Of a stretch of DNA of 64,000 nucleotides, positions 54,274 to 62,138 are shown piece by piece (the stretch's first letter is position 1; the number at the start of each line of letters is the position of its first letter). Origin of the DNA: Hyphomicrobiales bacterium (lineage in GTDB: Bacteria; Pseudomonadota; Alphaproteobacteria; Rhizobiales; Rhizobiaceae); assembly GCA_900470805.1 (NCBI GenBank), contig UCCA01000033.1, forward strand, positions 1 through 64,000. The letters are read 5' to 3'. The notes below the pieces were generated by a model, which searched no databases, had not been told where the DNA came from, and saw nothing but the letters and a program-made list of their open reading frames with translations. A program made the position numbers and the translations under genes.

Positions 54274-54926
54274 GCACCTGCCTCGCTCGGGAACCACGCG
54301 AGAAACGCCGCATGCATCTCCTTAAACGCCGTGTCGGTGCAGCCTTTGATAGAAATGTGTTCCGCCAGCTTCTGGTATATAGCCGACGAGCGGGGCAATC
54401 GTGTCTGCTTCAGAACCCACTCGGCCGCCTCTTTTGGCCGAGGCGGCTTCGCCAATTCAGCAGGCCAAAGGCCGCTATCAGCTAAGTGCTGACGCAGAGA
54501 CTTTTCTCCTTTGTAGCGAAGTACGTCGGCAACATGTGGCTTGTCCTGCCACAGCCAATTTTCGAGCTCCGGTTCAATGGCGATCACTTTGACGGCGTCT
54601 TGGCTCCAGCCGCTGGCTACTAAACGCGCAGTGATGTGGGCCACGATGTCAGCCTTGCCCGGTGAGCCTTCCCACTCGCAGTCGAGTACGACCAAGGCGC
54701 GGTGGTGACTGCTTTGGTAGGGCCGCAGTAACTCGTGGCCTTTAGTGTAGACGCCTGGATCGTTGCCCCCTTCATCCACAAGTAGGTCAGCACCGACGTC
54801 GGTGTTCATCTCGAACGGCGCGCAGCCAAAACTCAGGTGCCAGCTGTCGCGTTTGAAGTAGCCGCGAAAGACTGCGGCCATGTTGCTGTCTGCCGCCAGA
54901 ATGACGCAGGGACGTTTGTCGATCAT
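54270..54926 (-). CDS. mad4: MAD4-like small protein, possibly TOPRIM-related
   Basis: A 218-residue protein from ATG 54926, overlapping the mad3 stop (ATGA). A hydrophobic strand followed by acidic residues (RALVVLDCEWEGSP) and a later IAIEPELENWLW recall the acidic motifs of TOPRIM/DUF4276-like partners of AAA15 ATPases. This is a weak resemblance read by eye. The C-terminus (LPRSSAIYQKLAEHISIKGC) resembles the DUF4276 end. Its gene follows an AAA15 ATPase directly, as in OLD- and PARIS-type pairs. Named by order in MADS. Confidence 0.8.
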   Translation of the reverse strand: MIDKRPCVILAADSNMAAVFRGYFKRDSWHLSFGCAPFEMNTDVGADLLVDEGGNDPGVYTKGHELLRPYQSSHHRALVVLDCEWEGSPGKADIVAHITARLVASGWSQDAVKVIAIEPELENWLWQDKPHVADVLRYKGEKSLRQHLADSGLWPAELAKPPRPKEAAEWVLKQTRLPRSSAIYQKLAEHISIKGCTDTAFKEMHAAFLAWFPSEAGA

Positions 54927-56257
54927 CCCAGCACCCCCGCTGCAAATAGGCTGCCAAGGTCTATGCCGCCACGCCATTCCTGCAGGCGCGGGTGGTCCCT
55001 ACCAGCAACCATTTCGACGCCCCCGTCACCAAGCCTGGCGCACAGCAATTGATCCAGATCCGCGCGCGCTAACACCACGGGTGAATGTGAAGACACCCAC
55101 ACCTGGCTGTCGTACATTGAAGAGAGCGACTGCAGAACGGCTTCGATTGCCCGCGGATGAATACCGTTTTCTGGTTCCTCAGTTACCAAGATCGCCGGGT
55201 GCTTACTTAAATACGGCAATAACGTCAGTGTGAGTATGCGCAGAGTGCCATCAGAAAGGCCTGAGGAAGGAACTTTGAAGTCACCTCTATAGCTTACCAC
55301 GAAGTAGGCGTGGTGGTCATCGTCGCGCTCCCGTACTTCAATGTCCCTTACCTGAGGAAGGGCGGTTTGTACGTGGGCAATCCAATCGGCATAGCGCTCG
55401 CTGCGGTAGTCGGCGGCAGCAGTGTCCGGCGCGTTTTCTCGCTTCAGCTCTAAGGCCAGCCAAGGAATATTGCGGCCGTTAGCTGTAATGATCTTTGGTT
55501 GCCCGGGAGGACTAGCTTGCCGCATGGCTGACCAGTCGGGCTCTAGGAACACGGCATCGGCGGTCAACAAACCGTGCAGCCATCGTGCGGCAGGATAGCC
55601 AGCCTCGGGCTCGAATAGTACACGAGGCATGGCGAGCAGCGTCTCTGGCAGCCCCACCTTGGCGGCATTCGCCTGCGGCGTTTCAGGCGAGAACTCAGAC
55701 TCGTACCCGATCTCGCGTTTCAGCGTTAGGTGCCAGTGCTTCTTGCTATCGGCAGCCACCCCATGGAAACCTGCCAGTCGACGATCCGGACCATCCGCTT
55801 CAGGGAACATAAAGAGGTACTCGTAGGCAACCTGCAGACTTTGATCGGCATTAAGCCGCAAACCAATTTCGTAGCGGATATGGGTCGGCCATTGGCGGCG
55901 GTCTTCTTGTAAGGCCTGACGCGAACGCTCAGAACGCCTTCTCGCAAACATACCGTCGAGCACCCTAGATTGCACGGCATCGGGCAGACGGGCCTCGACC
56001 GCCAACGAGAAGTCGCTCCCGCGCCCGGCATATATCAGCTCGGCAAGGCTACCGGCACGCGGCGGTTGGTCCGGCCGACGATCCGTGAATGGTGCAGCTA
56101 CGTTTGTAGCTCGCAGGAGGTCGCCAAGAAGCACCGGCAGGTCAAGCAGCGTTGTCTTGCCGGAACCATTAGCACCGACGAGAACACGAAAGTCGCCGAC
56201 GTCAACGCCCAAGCGTTCAAAGCAACGATAGCGGGATGCTTCCAGTCGCGTGATCAT
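54923..56257 (-). CDS. mad3: MAD3-like AAA15 (OLD/RecF-like) ATPase
   Basis: A 444-residue SMC/RecF-like ATPase. Walker A GANGSGKTT is at 28-36, after the usual ITRLEASRYRCFERLGVD start. The ABC signature-like VPSSGLSDGTLRILTLTLLP is near 330, Walker B VTEEPENGIHP near 350-362, and the D-/H-loop SSHSPVVL near 385-395. It lacks a fused TOPRIM domain, which the next gene may provide. ATG overlaps the mad2 stop by 4 bp. Confidence 0.9.
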   Translation of the reverse strand: MITRLEASRYRCFERLGVDVGDFRVLVGANGSGKTTLLDLPVLLGDLLRATNVAAPFTDRRPDQPPRAGSLAELIYAGRGSDFSLAVEARLPDAVQSRVLDGMFARRRSERSRQALQEDRRQWPTHIRYEIGLRLNADQSLQVAYEYLFMFPEADGPDRRLAGFHGVAADSKKHWHLTLKREIGYESEFSPETPQANAAKVGLPETLLAMPRVLFEPEAGYPAARWLHGLLTADAVFLEPDWSAMRQASPPGQPKIITANGRNIPWLALELKRENAPDTAAADYRSERYADWIAHVQTALPQVRDIEVRERDDDHHAYFVVSYRGDFKVPSSGLSDGTLRILTLTLLPYLSKHPAILVTEEPENGIHPRAIEAVLQSLSSMYDSQVWVSSHSPVVLARADLDQLLCARLGDGGVEMVAGRDHPRLQEWRGGIDLGSLFAAGVLG

Positions 56258-58296
56258 TTGCTTGGCTCCGGATATTGCGCGCGAAATTCGACATAGGCTT
56301 TTGCGATTTCCGGGAGGTCGTTATCGACGATGCGCTCTTTCCTGTGCAGCGTGCGCACCTGTAAGCCACCCCCGATGCGGACCTTCTCCTCATGGCTAAC
56401 ATCTATGAGGATCTCCTCCCCGTCCGGGTGGCGCTTGTAGAGTGTGTTCCCGCGGCGATCAAAGCCCACCTTCTCGGCCACGGCCATGAATACGGGGTAG
56501 TCTTTCTTCTGTCCTAGGTCTTCCGCTTTGATGACCTCCACAGGCTTGCGCTTCAAGAAGAGCAAACTGGTGAGGATGTTGACATTGGCTTCGACAATAA
56601 ATGACTCGACCGGCAAATCGATGCTCGCCAATATCCAGCAGTGTCGAAGAATCCAGTAGCGGATGTACTCGTCACCCGGGTTTCCCAAGATACCATCCGG
56701 CAGAACGATTCCGGCGCGGCCTCCCGGTTTCAGCCACTTAACGCAACGTTCAACGAACAACACCTCCGGCGATACGGCGGGCTTGATGGCATTCGTCATC
56801 ACGAAACCGTCGTCCTGCCTCTCCCAGCGACGAGCAAGTTCGTACTGGTCCAAAATTGTCTTTTCGGTGACAGGTATGTCTGATCCGAAAGGCGGATTGG
56901 TCATTAGGACGTCAATCGTGCCCAATGGAATAGCCTCCTTCGCGGCTTGGACACCGGGAAGGTGCCCCATCGGGAACTCTAGGGAGTTCATATGATAAAG
57001 CTGGCCGAGCGAGTTGCCGGCCATCATAACGTTCATCTGCGCGGCGCGAACCAGGAACGGATCGAAGTCAGCACCAAAGAGGTTTTTTGCTGCGTAGCTG
57101 GCCAGGCGATCACGGATCGAAACGAACTCTTCGGTGTTCTCGTCGCCCGCCTTGATGCGCTTTTCTTCGTGGAAGACCGTGTTCAGGTAATTCAGCGTTT
57201 CAACGAGGAAGCCGCCAGTGCCGCAGGACGAATCGAGAACACGTTCGTGCTCCTTGGGAGCAAGCATATTAACCACCAGGCTTATAGCACCTCGCGGAGT
57301 GAAATACTGACCGCGGTCTCCGCGCAGATTGGTACCGACGATCTCCTGATAGGCCGTGCCCTTTGCATCGACATCGGTACGACCGAAATCGTAGCGGGCA
57401 AGCTCCGAAACGATGAAGGCTAATGCGCGGTCAGAAAGCGTTATCTCCTCGTTGCCCTTGAAAAGACCAACATATTTTTTCTTCACAGCCTCGAAAAGCG
57501 GTTTGATGCGAAGGCGAATTTGCTCGCGCCCAGCGACTTCGAAGGGCTCGAAAGGGCCAACCCAAAAACGGCGTGCGTCGTTCGGCTGCTGTTCGTCATA
57601 CATTTTGCAGAAGATGAGGTAGAGGAACTGCCAGAAGGCAGCATCTTTGGGCATACCCTCGTTACCATGAATAAAGTTGTGGCAACGCCGGAAAGCCGTG
57701 CGCAACATCTCTGGATCGGCGCGGCGTAGGCGCCCCATTGAGCGGCCTTCCACGCTGAAGCTCTCGTCACCCAAAGGCCAGTCACCTATTGGCCTGAATT
57801 TGGTATCGAACCGCGTCACTTCTTTCTTGAAGAAGAAGAATTCAAGACCGTTAGTCCATAGGCCGTAGTCGCAGCTGGCAACATCGGCCATAACAGTTTC
57901 CAGCAGCTCAAACTCCTTGCGGGCCTCTTCCGGGTCACGCATGCGGTAGGCGCCTCTGGTGCCGACCTTAGGCTCCTTTTCAACCACTACGGCGCGATGG
58001 AGATTATCTATCGTGTGGGTCTGGCCAGGCTTGAAGATAGCAATATCAAGCTTGCGATTCCGGCCCAGCAACTTGACTTTGAAATCAGGTTCCATGTCTT
58101 CGGCCGCAATGCCATATTCATGAATAATGGCGCGGGCGACTCGTTGGCGAACTTGCTCTTTCTCGCTATCTCTCACCGGGTTGCCGGTGATGTAGTCAAA
58201 GACCTTCCCCTCTTCGAGAGCGGGCTCCGGAGCCTGAGTTTCTTTATCAAGGTCGCTCATTTTGTCCTCGTGAGGTGTGGGGCGCTGCTTAGACAT
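56254..58296 (-). CDS. mad2: MAD2-like N6-adenine DNA methyltransferase (HsdM type)
   Basis: A 680-residue type I-like methyltransferase from ATG 58296, which overlaps the mad1 stop by 8 bp. It has an N-terminal helical domain (about 1-330), then RGQYFTPRGAISLVVNMLAP, the SAM motif I LDSSCGTGGFLVE near 352-364, and the catalytic motif IV TNPPFG near 463-468 (NPPF type, adenine-N6). The C-terminal part carries ILGNPGDEYIRYWIL. With MAD5 it should mark the host DNA. No HsdR translocase is encoded nearby. Confidence 0.92.
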   Translation of the reverse strand: MSKQRPTPHEDKMSDLDKETQAPEPALEEGKVFDYITGNPVRDSEKEQVRQRVARAIIHEYGIAAEDMEPDFKVKLLGRNRKLDIAIFKPGQTHTIDNLHRAVVVEKEPKVGTRGAYRMRDPEEARKEFELLETVMADVASCDYGLWTNGLEFFFFKKEVTRFDTKFRPIGDWPLGDESFSVEGRSMGRLRRADPEMLRTAFRRCHNFIHGNEGMPKDAAFWQFLYLIFCKMYDEQQPNDARRFWVGPFEPFEVAGREQIRLRIKPLFEAVKKKYVGLFKGNEEITLSDRALAFIVSELARYDFGRTDVDAKGTAYQEIVGTNLRGDRGQYFTPRGAISLVVNMLAPKEHERVLDSSCGTGGFLVETLNYLNTVFHEEKRIKAGDENTEEFVSIRDRLASYAAKNLFGADFDPFLVRAAQMNVMMAGNSLGQLYHMNSLEFPMGHLPGVQAAKEAIPLGTIDVLMTNPPFGSDIPVTEKTILDQYELARRWERQDDGFVMTNAIKPAVSPEVLFVERCVKWLKPGGRAGIVLPDGILGNPGDEYIRYWILRHCWILASIDLPVESFIVEANVNILTSLLFLKRKPVEVIKAEDLGQKKDYPVFMAVAEKVGFDRRGNTLYKRHPDGEEILIDVSHEEKVRIGGGLQVRTLHRKERIVDNDLPEIAKAYVEFRAQYPEPSK

Positions 58297-58504
58297 TGCG
58301 CGGCTCCTTGTCGTCAAAGTCATCACTGCTGGCAGAGGCACCACCCTCGCGCACCCAAGCATCGACATCTTCCTTTTTGAATTTCCAGAAGCGGCCCACC
58401 CTGTGCCCTGGCATGCCCTTTGTAGTCACCCAGGTGTAGATTGTGTCTTTCGCGACGCCGAGGTAGTCGGCAATTTCTTCAACGGAGAGCCACCGATCGT
58501 CCAT
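58289..58504 (-). CDS. mad1: MAD1-like small HTH (excisionase/MerR-type) protein
   Basis: A 71-residue protein from ATG 58504; the frame is open to 58612 and an ATG at 58561 is possible. The HTH is RWLSVEEIADYLGVAKDTIY followed by the wing MPGHRVGRFWKFKKEDVDAW, typical of the HTH_17/excisionase group, with an acidic tail (SSDDFDDKEP). First gene of the eight-gene operon, probably its regulator. Palindromes at 58599-58622, upstream of it, may be its operator. Confidence 0.88.
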   Translation of the reverse strand: MDDRWLSVEEIADYLGVAKDTIYTWVTTKGMPGHRVGRFWKFKKEDVDAWVREGGASASSDDFDDKEPRNV

Positions 58505-58598
58505 GTCCAAATCCAAAAAAGAGTTGCTCCAAAAGGGGCGCGGTTTCCTCACATAAACCATTATTACCCTGTTTAATAGGGTTTGGCCTGGTCTTAAA

Positions 58599-58622
58599 GG
58601 GTTAACCCGCATTTTAAATGCG
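58599..58622. promoter_or_regulatory. Adjacent palindromes upstream of the defence operon
   Basis: GGGTTAACCC (58599-58608) and CGCATTT-T-AAATGCG (58608-58622) share one base pair and lie about 95 bp upstream of the mad1 start. A weaker ACCCT/AGGGT pair is at 58566-58582. Probable operator/promoter of the defence operon. Confidence 0.5.
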
Positions 58623-59126
58623 ATTTGAAACTTGGATATCGCGTCGTCGGGGACCGGGATCGAAATGCTTGCGCGTGTACGGCAAGAGCTTCACTTCGCA
58701 TAGAGCTGCTCAGCCAATTACGGTGCCCAGAAGACGTCCACGAGAACACGCCGGGTGGCTTGCCGCGTGCCCTCCTGCATATTCGCAAAGGTGGCGAGTA
58801 CGAGCTAGGGAATTTGGCAACCGGCCTAAAATGTCGTGGCTATCCAGTTCACATCGTGGGGCGGCTTTCCTAAAACAGTGAGCCGCGCGCAATTAGCCTC
58901 TAAAACAGTATGGCTGGAAATCATGACCTCTGCGAAACCGGCCACGAGCGACGACGACTGGTTCGATCACTTTGGTATCAACATTGTTGCAGATAAATCA
59001 GTCACGCGACAGTCGTGTAGTGCTCGGTTAGAAAGACCGAGAGAAGTCCCTTACGAATCAGGACGTTGTTATTTTGGCTGCTCCTATGTATCTGATTTGC
59101 AACGTTTTCCTCAGTAGGCCATAGGT
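58623..59126. other. Gene-poor stretch, no supported feature
   Basis: About 500 bp between the defence operon promoter and an IS110 fragment. Short frames on both strands have no family resemblance or good ribosome sites. It may be decayed DNA at the edge of the acquired defence block. Confidence 0.4.
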
Positions 59127-59321
59127 TCAGCTCTCATCAAGGCGAAAGGAAGTGGCACAGTCCTCCATAGCGACAATGTAGCTCGGTAGTTCCGTGAAAA
59201 ATCGGAGGACCTGACCACGTGATAGCTTTCTGCGCAGGACAACGCCGCCATTGGCTCCAACGGCTTGAACCCGAAACACGCGCTTTGCAAGGTCCGGGCC
59301 CACAATGCTAACCTCCTTCAT
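59127..59321 (-). pseudogene. IS110-family transposase, N-terminal remnant
   Basis: The 64 residues (MKEVSIVGPDLAKRVFRVQA, then VVLRRKLSRGQVLRFFTELP) match the start of IS110/IS1111-type DEDD transposases, which usually run to about 340 residues. The reading frame ends after MEDCATSF, where the intact family continues with its RuvC-like domain, and no continuation follows within 100 bp. It is a truncated, inactive element. No ends could be located. Confidence 0.8.
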
Positions 59322-59436
59322 GGATGCTCTCTCCTCTGAGTGACGTTCTGGCGAACATCACTCTGGCACATTGCGATGCCGTCGGGAGGGGGCATCCACT
59401 CCATCACTTCTCAGTGGAAATCAACAGAATTGTCGC

Positions 59437-60585
59437 TCAAAGTACCGATGATGCAAACACGAGAGCTTCAAGCCCTGCCGATTCTGCTGCTCCAAGATCA
59501 CTAAGCTTCGATACATCCACAGTCACCGAGCCGTTATCTGCCCCATCATTCACTGGGAGCGCGGAGACAAGCCCTTCAACAAACGGGGTGGCAGCGGCTA
59601 AAGGGCCGGCTACGATGACATGCGCCGGCGAGAGAATGGCGAGCAAGCCCGCAAGCGCTGAGCCCAAAGCTGCGCCTGCGTCTCGGAAAACGAGAGTTGC
59701 TCGTCGGTCACGGGCATTTGCCTGCCTAATTGCATGGGGAACGCCAAGACGCAGACCATCCTGGCCGCTGCCGTCCATTTGATCCAAGTGCCCGAGCCGC
59801 TTTAGAACAGCGCCAGCAGAAGCAACTGTATCCAAAGGTTGCCAACAGTTGCTAACGGGATCGTAGATCGTCCTCACGCTATCGAGCCGTCCTTCGAACA
59901 TGCTGCGTGATGAATTTTCGGCAGCGACGATCAAGCTGACATCTATCGAAAACCCAGCATGGACCATGATGCTCGGCGATCTTGGGATGATGGCCTCTTG
60001 CCGGGTTTCCGCAATATGCAGCGCGTCCGCGATCGCTGCCCTGCTAACGGGAGCAAAAAAACGAGACTCAATCTCGCTCGCCAGTACACTGAGCCATGCG
60101 TCAATGTCCGGTTCTCCCGGGATGTTCAGATCAGGTGATGAAACGAGCTCGATTCCACACAGTTTCCGATAACCAAGATTGGGTTGGCTTGCTACGCGAC
60201 CTATAATCTCTGCGCACTTGTTGAGGAGATTTACGGAGAGGTTATCCAGTTCCCCGGAGACGACGTCCTCCACGATGCGTTGACCCAGAAGATTAATGAT
60301 TGAGATCTTTTGTTCGTATTTTGAAAGCACGATGCACAGAAGAAAAATGTTCGTGTCGTTCAAATATAGCCCGACATTGGGCCGGCCGCGGACTGCCTTC
60401 GGCGATGTCGCACGTTCGAGAAGAAAGCCATCGGCGATCAACTCACGCGTGATGCGTGAGAGGTTGGAATCGGTGCTTTCGAGCTGGCGTGCAAGTTCGC
60501 GCCGGGACACCCCAGGCTTATAGCGAACTGCGGCCAGGACAGCAGCCCTTTTTAGCAGTTTAAGGCGAGAGGCGGGGACCAGCAT
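59437..60585 (-). CDS. ROK-family transcriptional repressor (NagC/XylR-like)
   Basis: A 382-residue protein from ATG 60585; the frame is open to a GTG at 60702. The N-terminal wHTH is KPGVSRRELARQLESTDSNL then SRITRELIADGFLLERA (about 20-60). A ROK-type sugar-kinase-like domain follows, including the sugar-site region near 290-310, but the usual Cys-rich ROK zinc motif is not evident. The C-terminal AHVIVAGPLAAAT matches the family. It is divergent from the ABC transporter and a 25-bp inverted repeat lies between. Probable repressor of the transporter. Ligand unknown. Confidence 0.85.
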   Translation of the reverse strand: MLVPASRLKLLKRAAVLAAVRYKPGVSRRELARQLESTDSNLSRITRELIADGFLLERATSPKAVRGRPNVGLYLNDTNIFLLCIVLSKYEQKISIINLLGQRIVEDVVSGELDNLSVNLLNKCAEIIGRVASQPNLGYRKLCGIELVSSPDLNIPGEPDIDAWLSVLASEIESRFFAPVSRAAIADALHIAETRQEAIIPRSPSIMVHAGFSIDVSLIVAAENSSRSMFEGRLDSVRTIYDPVSNCWQPLDTVASAGAVLKRLGHLDQMDGSGQDGLRLGVPHAIRQANARDRRATLVFRDAGAALGSALAGLLAILSPAHVIVAGPLAAATPFVEGLVSALPVNDGADNGSVTVDVSKLSDLGAAESAGLEALVFASSVL

Positions 60586-60793
60586 GTTGCGACTTGTAAG
60601 AGTACGTTTGGGCCAGCTTTGCGTTATCCAGACCGAAAATTCAATACTGGCTAGCAAATAAGCAAGATCTCTGTCTGCTGTGTATGTGTGCACTCGCTGC
60701 ACACTAAGTGGGCAGGGGTTTGTCCACGTTCACCCGATGGTCTTTCTTGAGTCACGCAGAAAATAAATTAATTAATAAAATCAAATGCATAAT

Positions 60794-60818
60794 ATTTATT
60801 TGCGCGAAGCAAATAAAT
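60794..60818. promoter_or_regulatory. ROK-type operator upstream of urtA
   Basis: ATTTATTTGC-GCGAA-GCAAATAAAT, ten perfect base pairs per arm, 66 bp upstream of the urtA start. The AT-rich TTATTT/AAATAA flanks with a G/C centre resemble NagC/Mlc sites, in keeping with the divergent ROK gene. Confidence 0.65.
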
Positions 60819-60883
60819 TGGCATGGGCTTTGCAACGATAGAGATGTTGGGCGAGTGGGTCGCCGCTAAATCGGAGCAATAGG

Positions 60884-62116
60884 ATGGATCGTCGAAGTTT
60901 CCTTATAAATACTGCCGCTGCAGGCGTCGCTCTTGCCACGCCCGCCCTGATAGCCAACCGTGCTCGAGCCACCGAAACGCTAAAGCTCGGATGCTTGTTC
61001 TCCTCGTCTGGGACGATGGCAAACATCGAAGGTCGCCTGAATGCCGTCGTCAAAATGGCGGCGGACGAATTGAACGCGAAGGGTGGCGTTCTGGGCAAGC
61101 AGGTACAGGTACTGGCGACCGATCCTGCTTCCGACTGGCCACTTTATGCGCAGCTGGGTCGCCAACTATTGCTACAGGATCAATGCTCTGCGTTGTTCGG
61201 TTGCTGGACTTCCGTTTCCCGCAAATCCGTGCTCCCGGTCGTGGAGCAGAACAACGGTTTGCTGTTCTATCCATTGCATTTCGAGGGTGAAGAAAATTCC
61301 AAGAACGTTGTTTACCTGAACTCGCCTCCCGCGAGTTCGGTTTTGCCGGCGCTCGAATATCTCATGGGTGCCGAGGGCGGCGAGGCAAAGCGGTTCTTCA
61401 TGCTCGGTTCGGACTACGTGTGGCCACGGACGATCAACAAGATTTGCAAGGGCTATTGGGCTTCAAAGGGCTTCGACGAAAGCTCGTGGAAAGAAACCTA
61501 TGTTCCTGTCGGGTTCTCGAATTTCCAGACGATCGTCAACGACATCCGCCAATTTATCAACCAGCCTGGTGGCCAGCCCATCATCATTCTGACAGTTGTC
61601 GGTTCTTCCATTCCTGACTTTTTAAAGGAAATCATCAATCAGGGGATCAAGGCGACGGACATTCCGGTTCTCGGTCTGGATATGCTTGAGGCGGATCTTG
61701 AGGGGCTTGATACGACGACACTCGTCGGACACCTCAATTGCTGGGCCTATCTGCAAAATGCCGAAGCGCCTGCCAATACCGCTTTCAAGTCGAACTGGGG
61801 TAACTACGTTAAAAGCGGAAGTCTTCCATATTCACCAACGACGGTTATCGATCCAATGGTTTCCGCCTATGACGGCGTCCACCTCTGGGCAAAGGCCGTG
61901 GAAAAGGCTGGCCAGGCCGATCCTGATGCCGTTCGTGCCGCATTTGATGGGCTGAGCTTCAATTGCCCTTCGGGTTACGACATCAAGATGACCGCCGAAA
62001 ACAACTACGTTTCGCGGGGCGTATTCATTGGTTCGGTAAATGAAACTCAGGGGTTCGATATCCTTTGGCAGTCAAAAGACACCCCGAAGCCCGTGCCATT
62101 CAGTCCGTATATGTGA
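60884..62116 (+). CDS. urtA: Urea/short-amide ABC transporter substrate-binding protein
   Basis: A 410-residue periplasmic binding protein. A Tat-type signal (MDRRSFLINTAAAGVALATP) is cleaved near residue 29. The mature part belongs to the Leu/amide/urea type I binding fold, with FGCWTSVSRKSVLPVVEQNN and LLFYPLHFEGEENSKNVVYL near 105-145, the segments shared by UrtA and FmdD. The ATG follows GGAGCAATAGG. urtB is next, so this begins a urt-type operon. Substrate, urea versus formamide or acetamide, is not certain. Confidence 0.82.
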   Translation: MDRRSFLINTAAAGVALATPALIANRARATETLKLGCLFSSSGTMANIEGRLNAVVKMAADELNAKGGVLGKQVQVLATDPASDWPLYAQLGRQLLLQDQCSALFGCWTSVSRKSVLPVVEQNNGLLFYPLHFEGEENSKNVVYLNSPPASSVLPALEYLMGAEGGEAKRFFMLGSDYVWPRTINKICKGYWASKGFDESSWKETYVPVGFSNFQTIVNDIRQFINQPGGQPIIILTVVGSSIPDFLKEIINQGIKATDIPVLGLDMLEADLEGLDTTTLVGHLNCWAYLQNAEAPANTAFKSNWGNYVKSGSLPYSPTTVIDPMVSAYDGVHLWAKAVEKAGQADPDAVRAAFDGLSFNCPSGYDIKMTAENNYVSRGVFIGSVNETQGFDILWQSKDTPKPVPFSPYM

Positions 62117-62138
62117 TCTCGTCATGGGAAATCTTAAA

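Noticed and set aside
41464..58504. Type I restriction-modification or BREX/DISARM system
   Set aside because: HsdM- and HsdS-like genes are present but no HsdR helicase-nuclease, no PglZ, BrxC or BrxL, and no DISARM helicase. The other genes fit MADS better.
58618..59117. Several short open frames between mad1 and the IS110 fragment
   Set aside because: They overlap on both strands, lack ribosome binding sites and resemble no known family.
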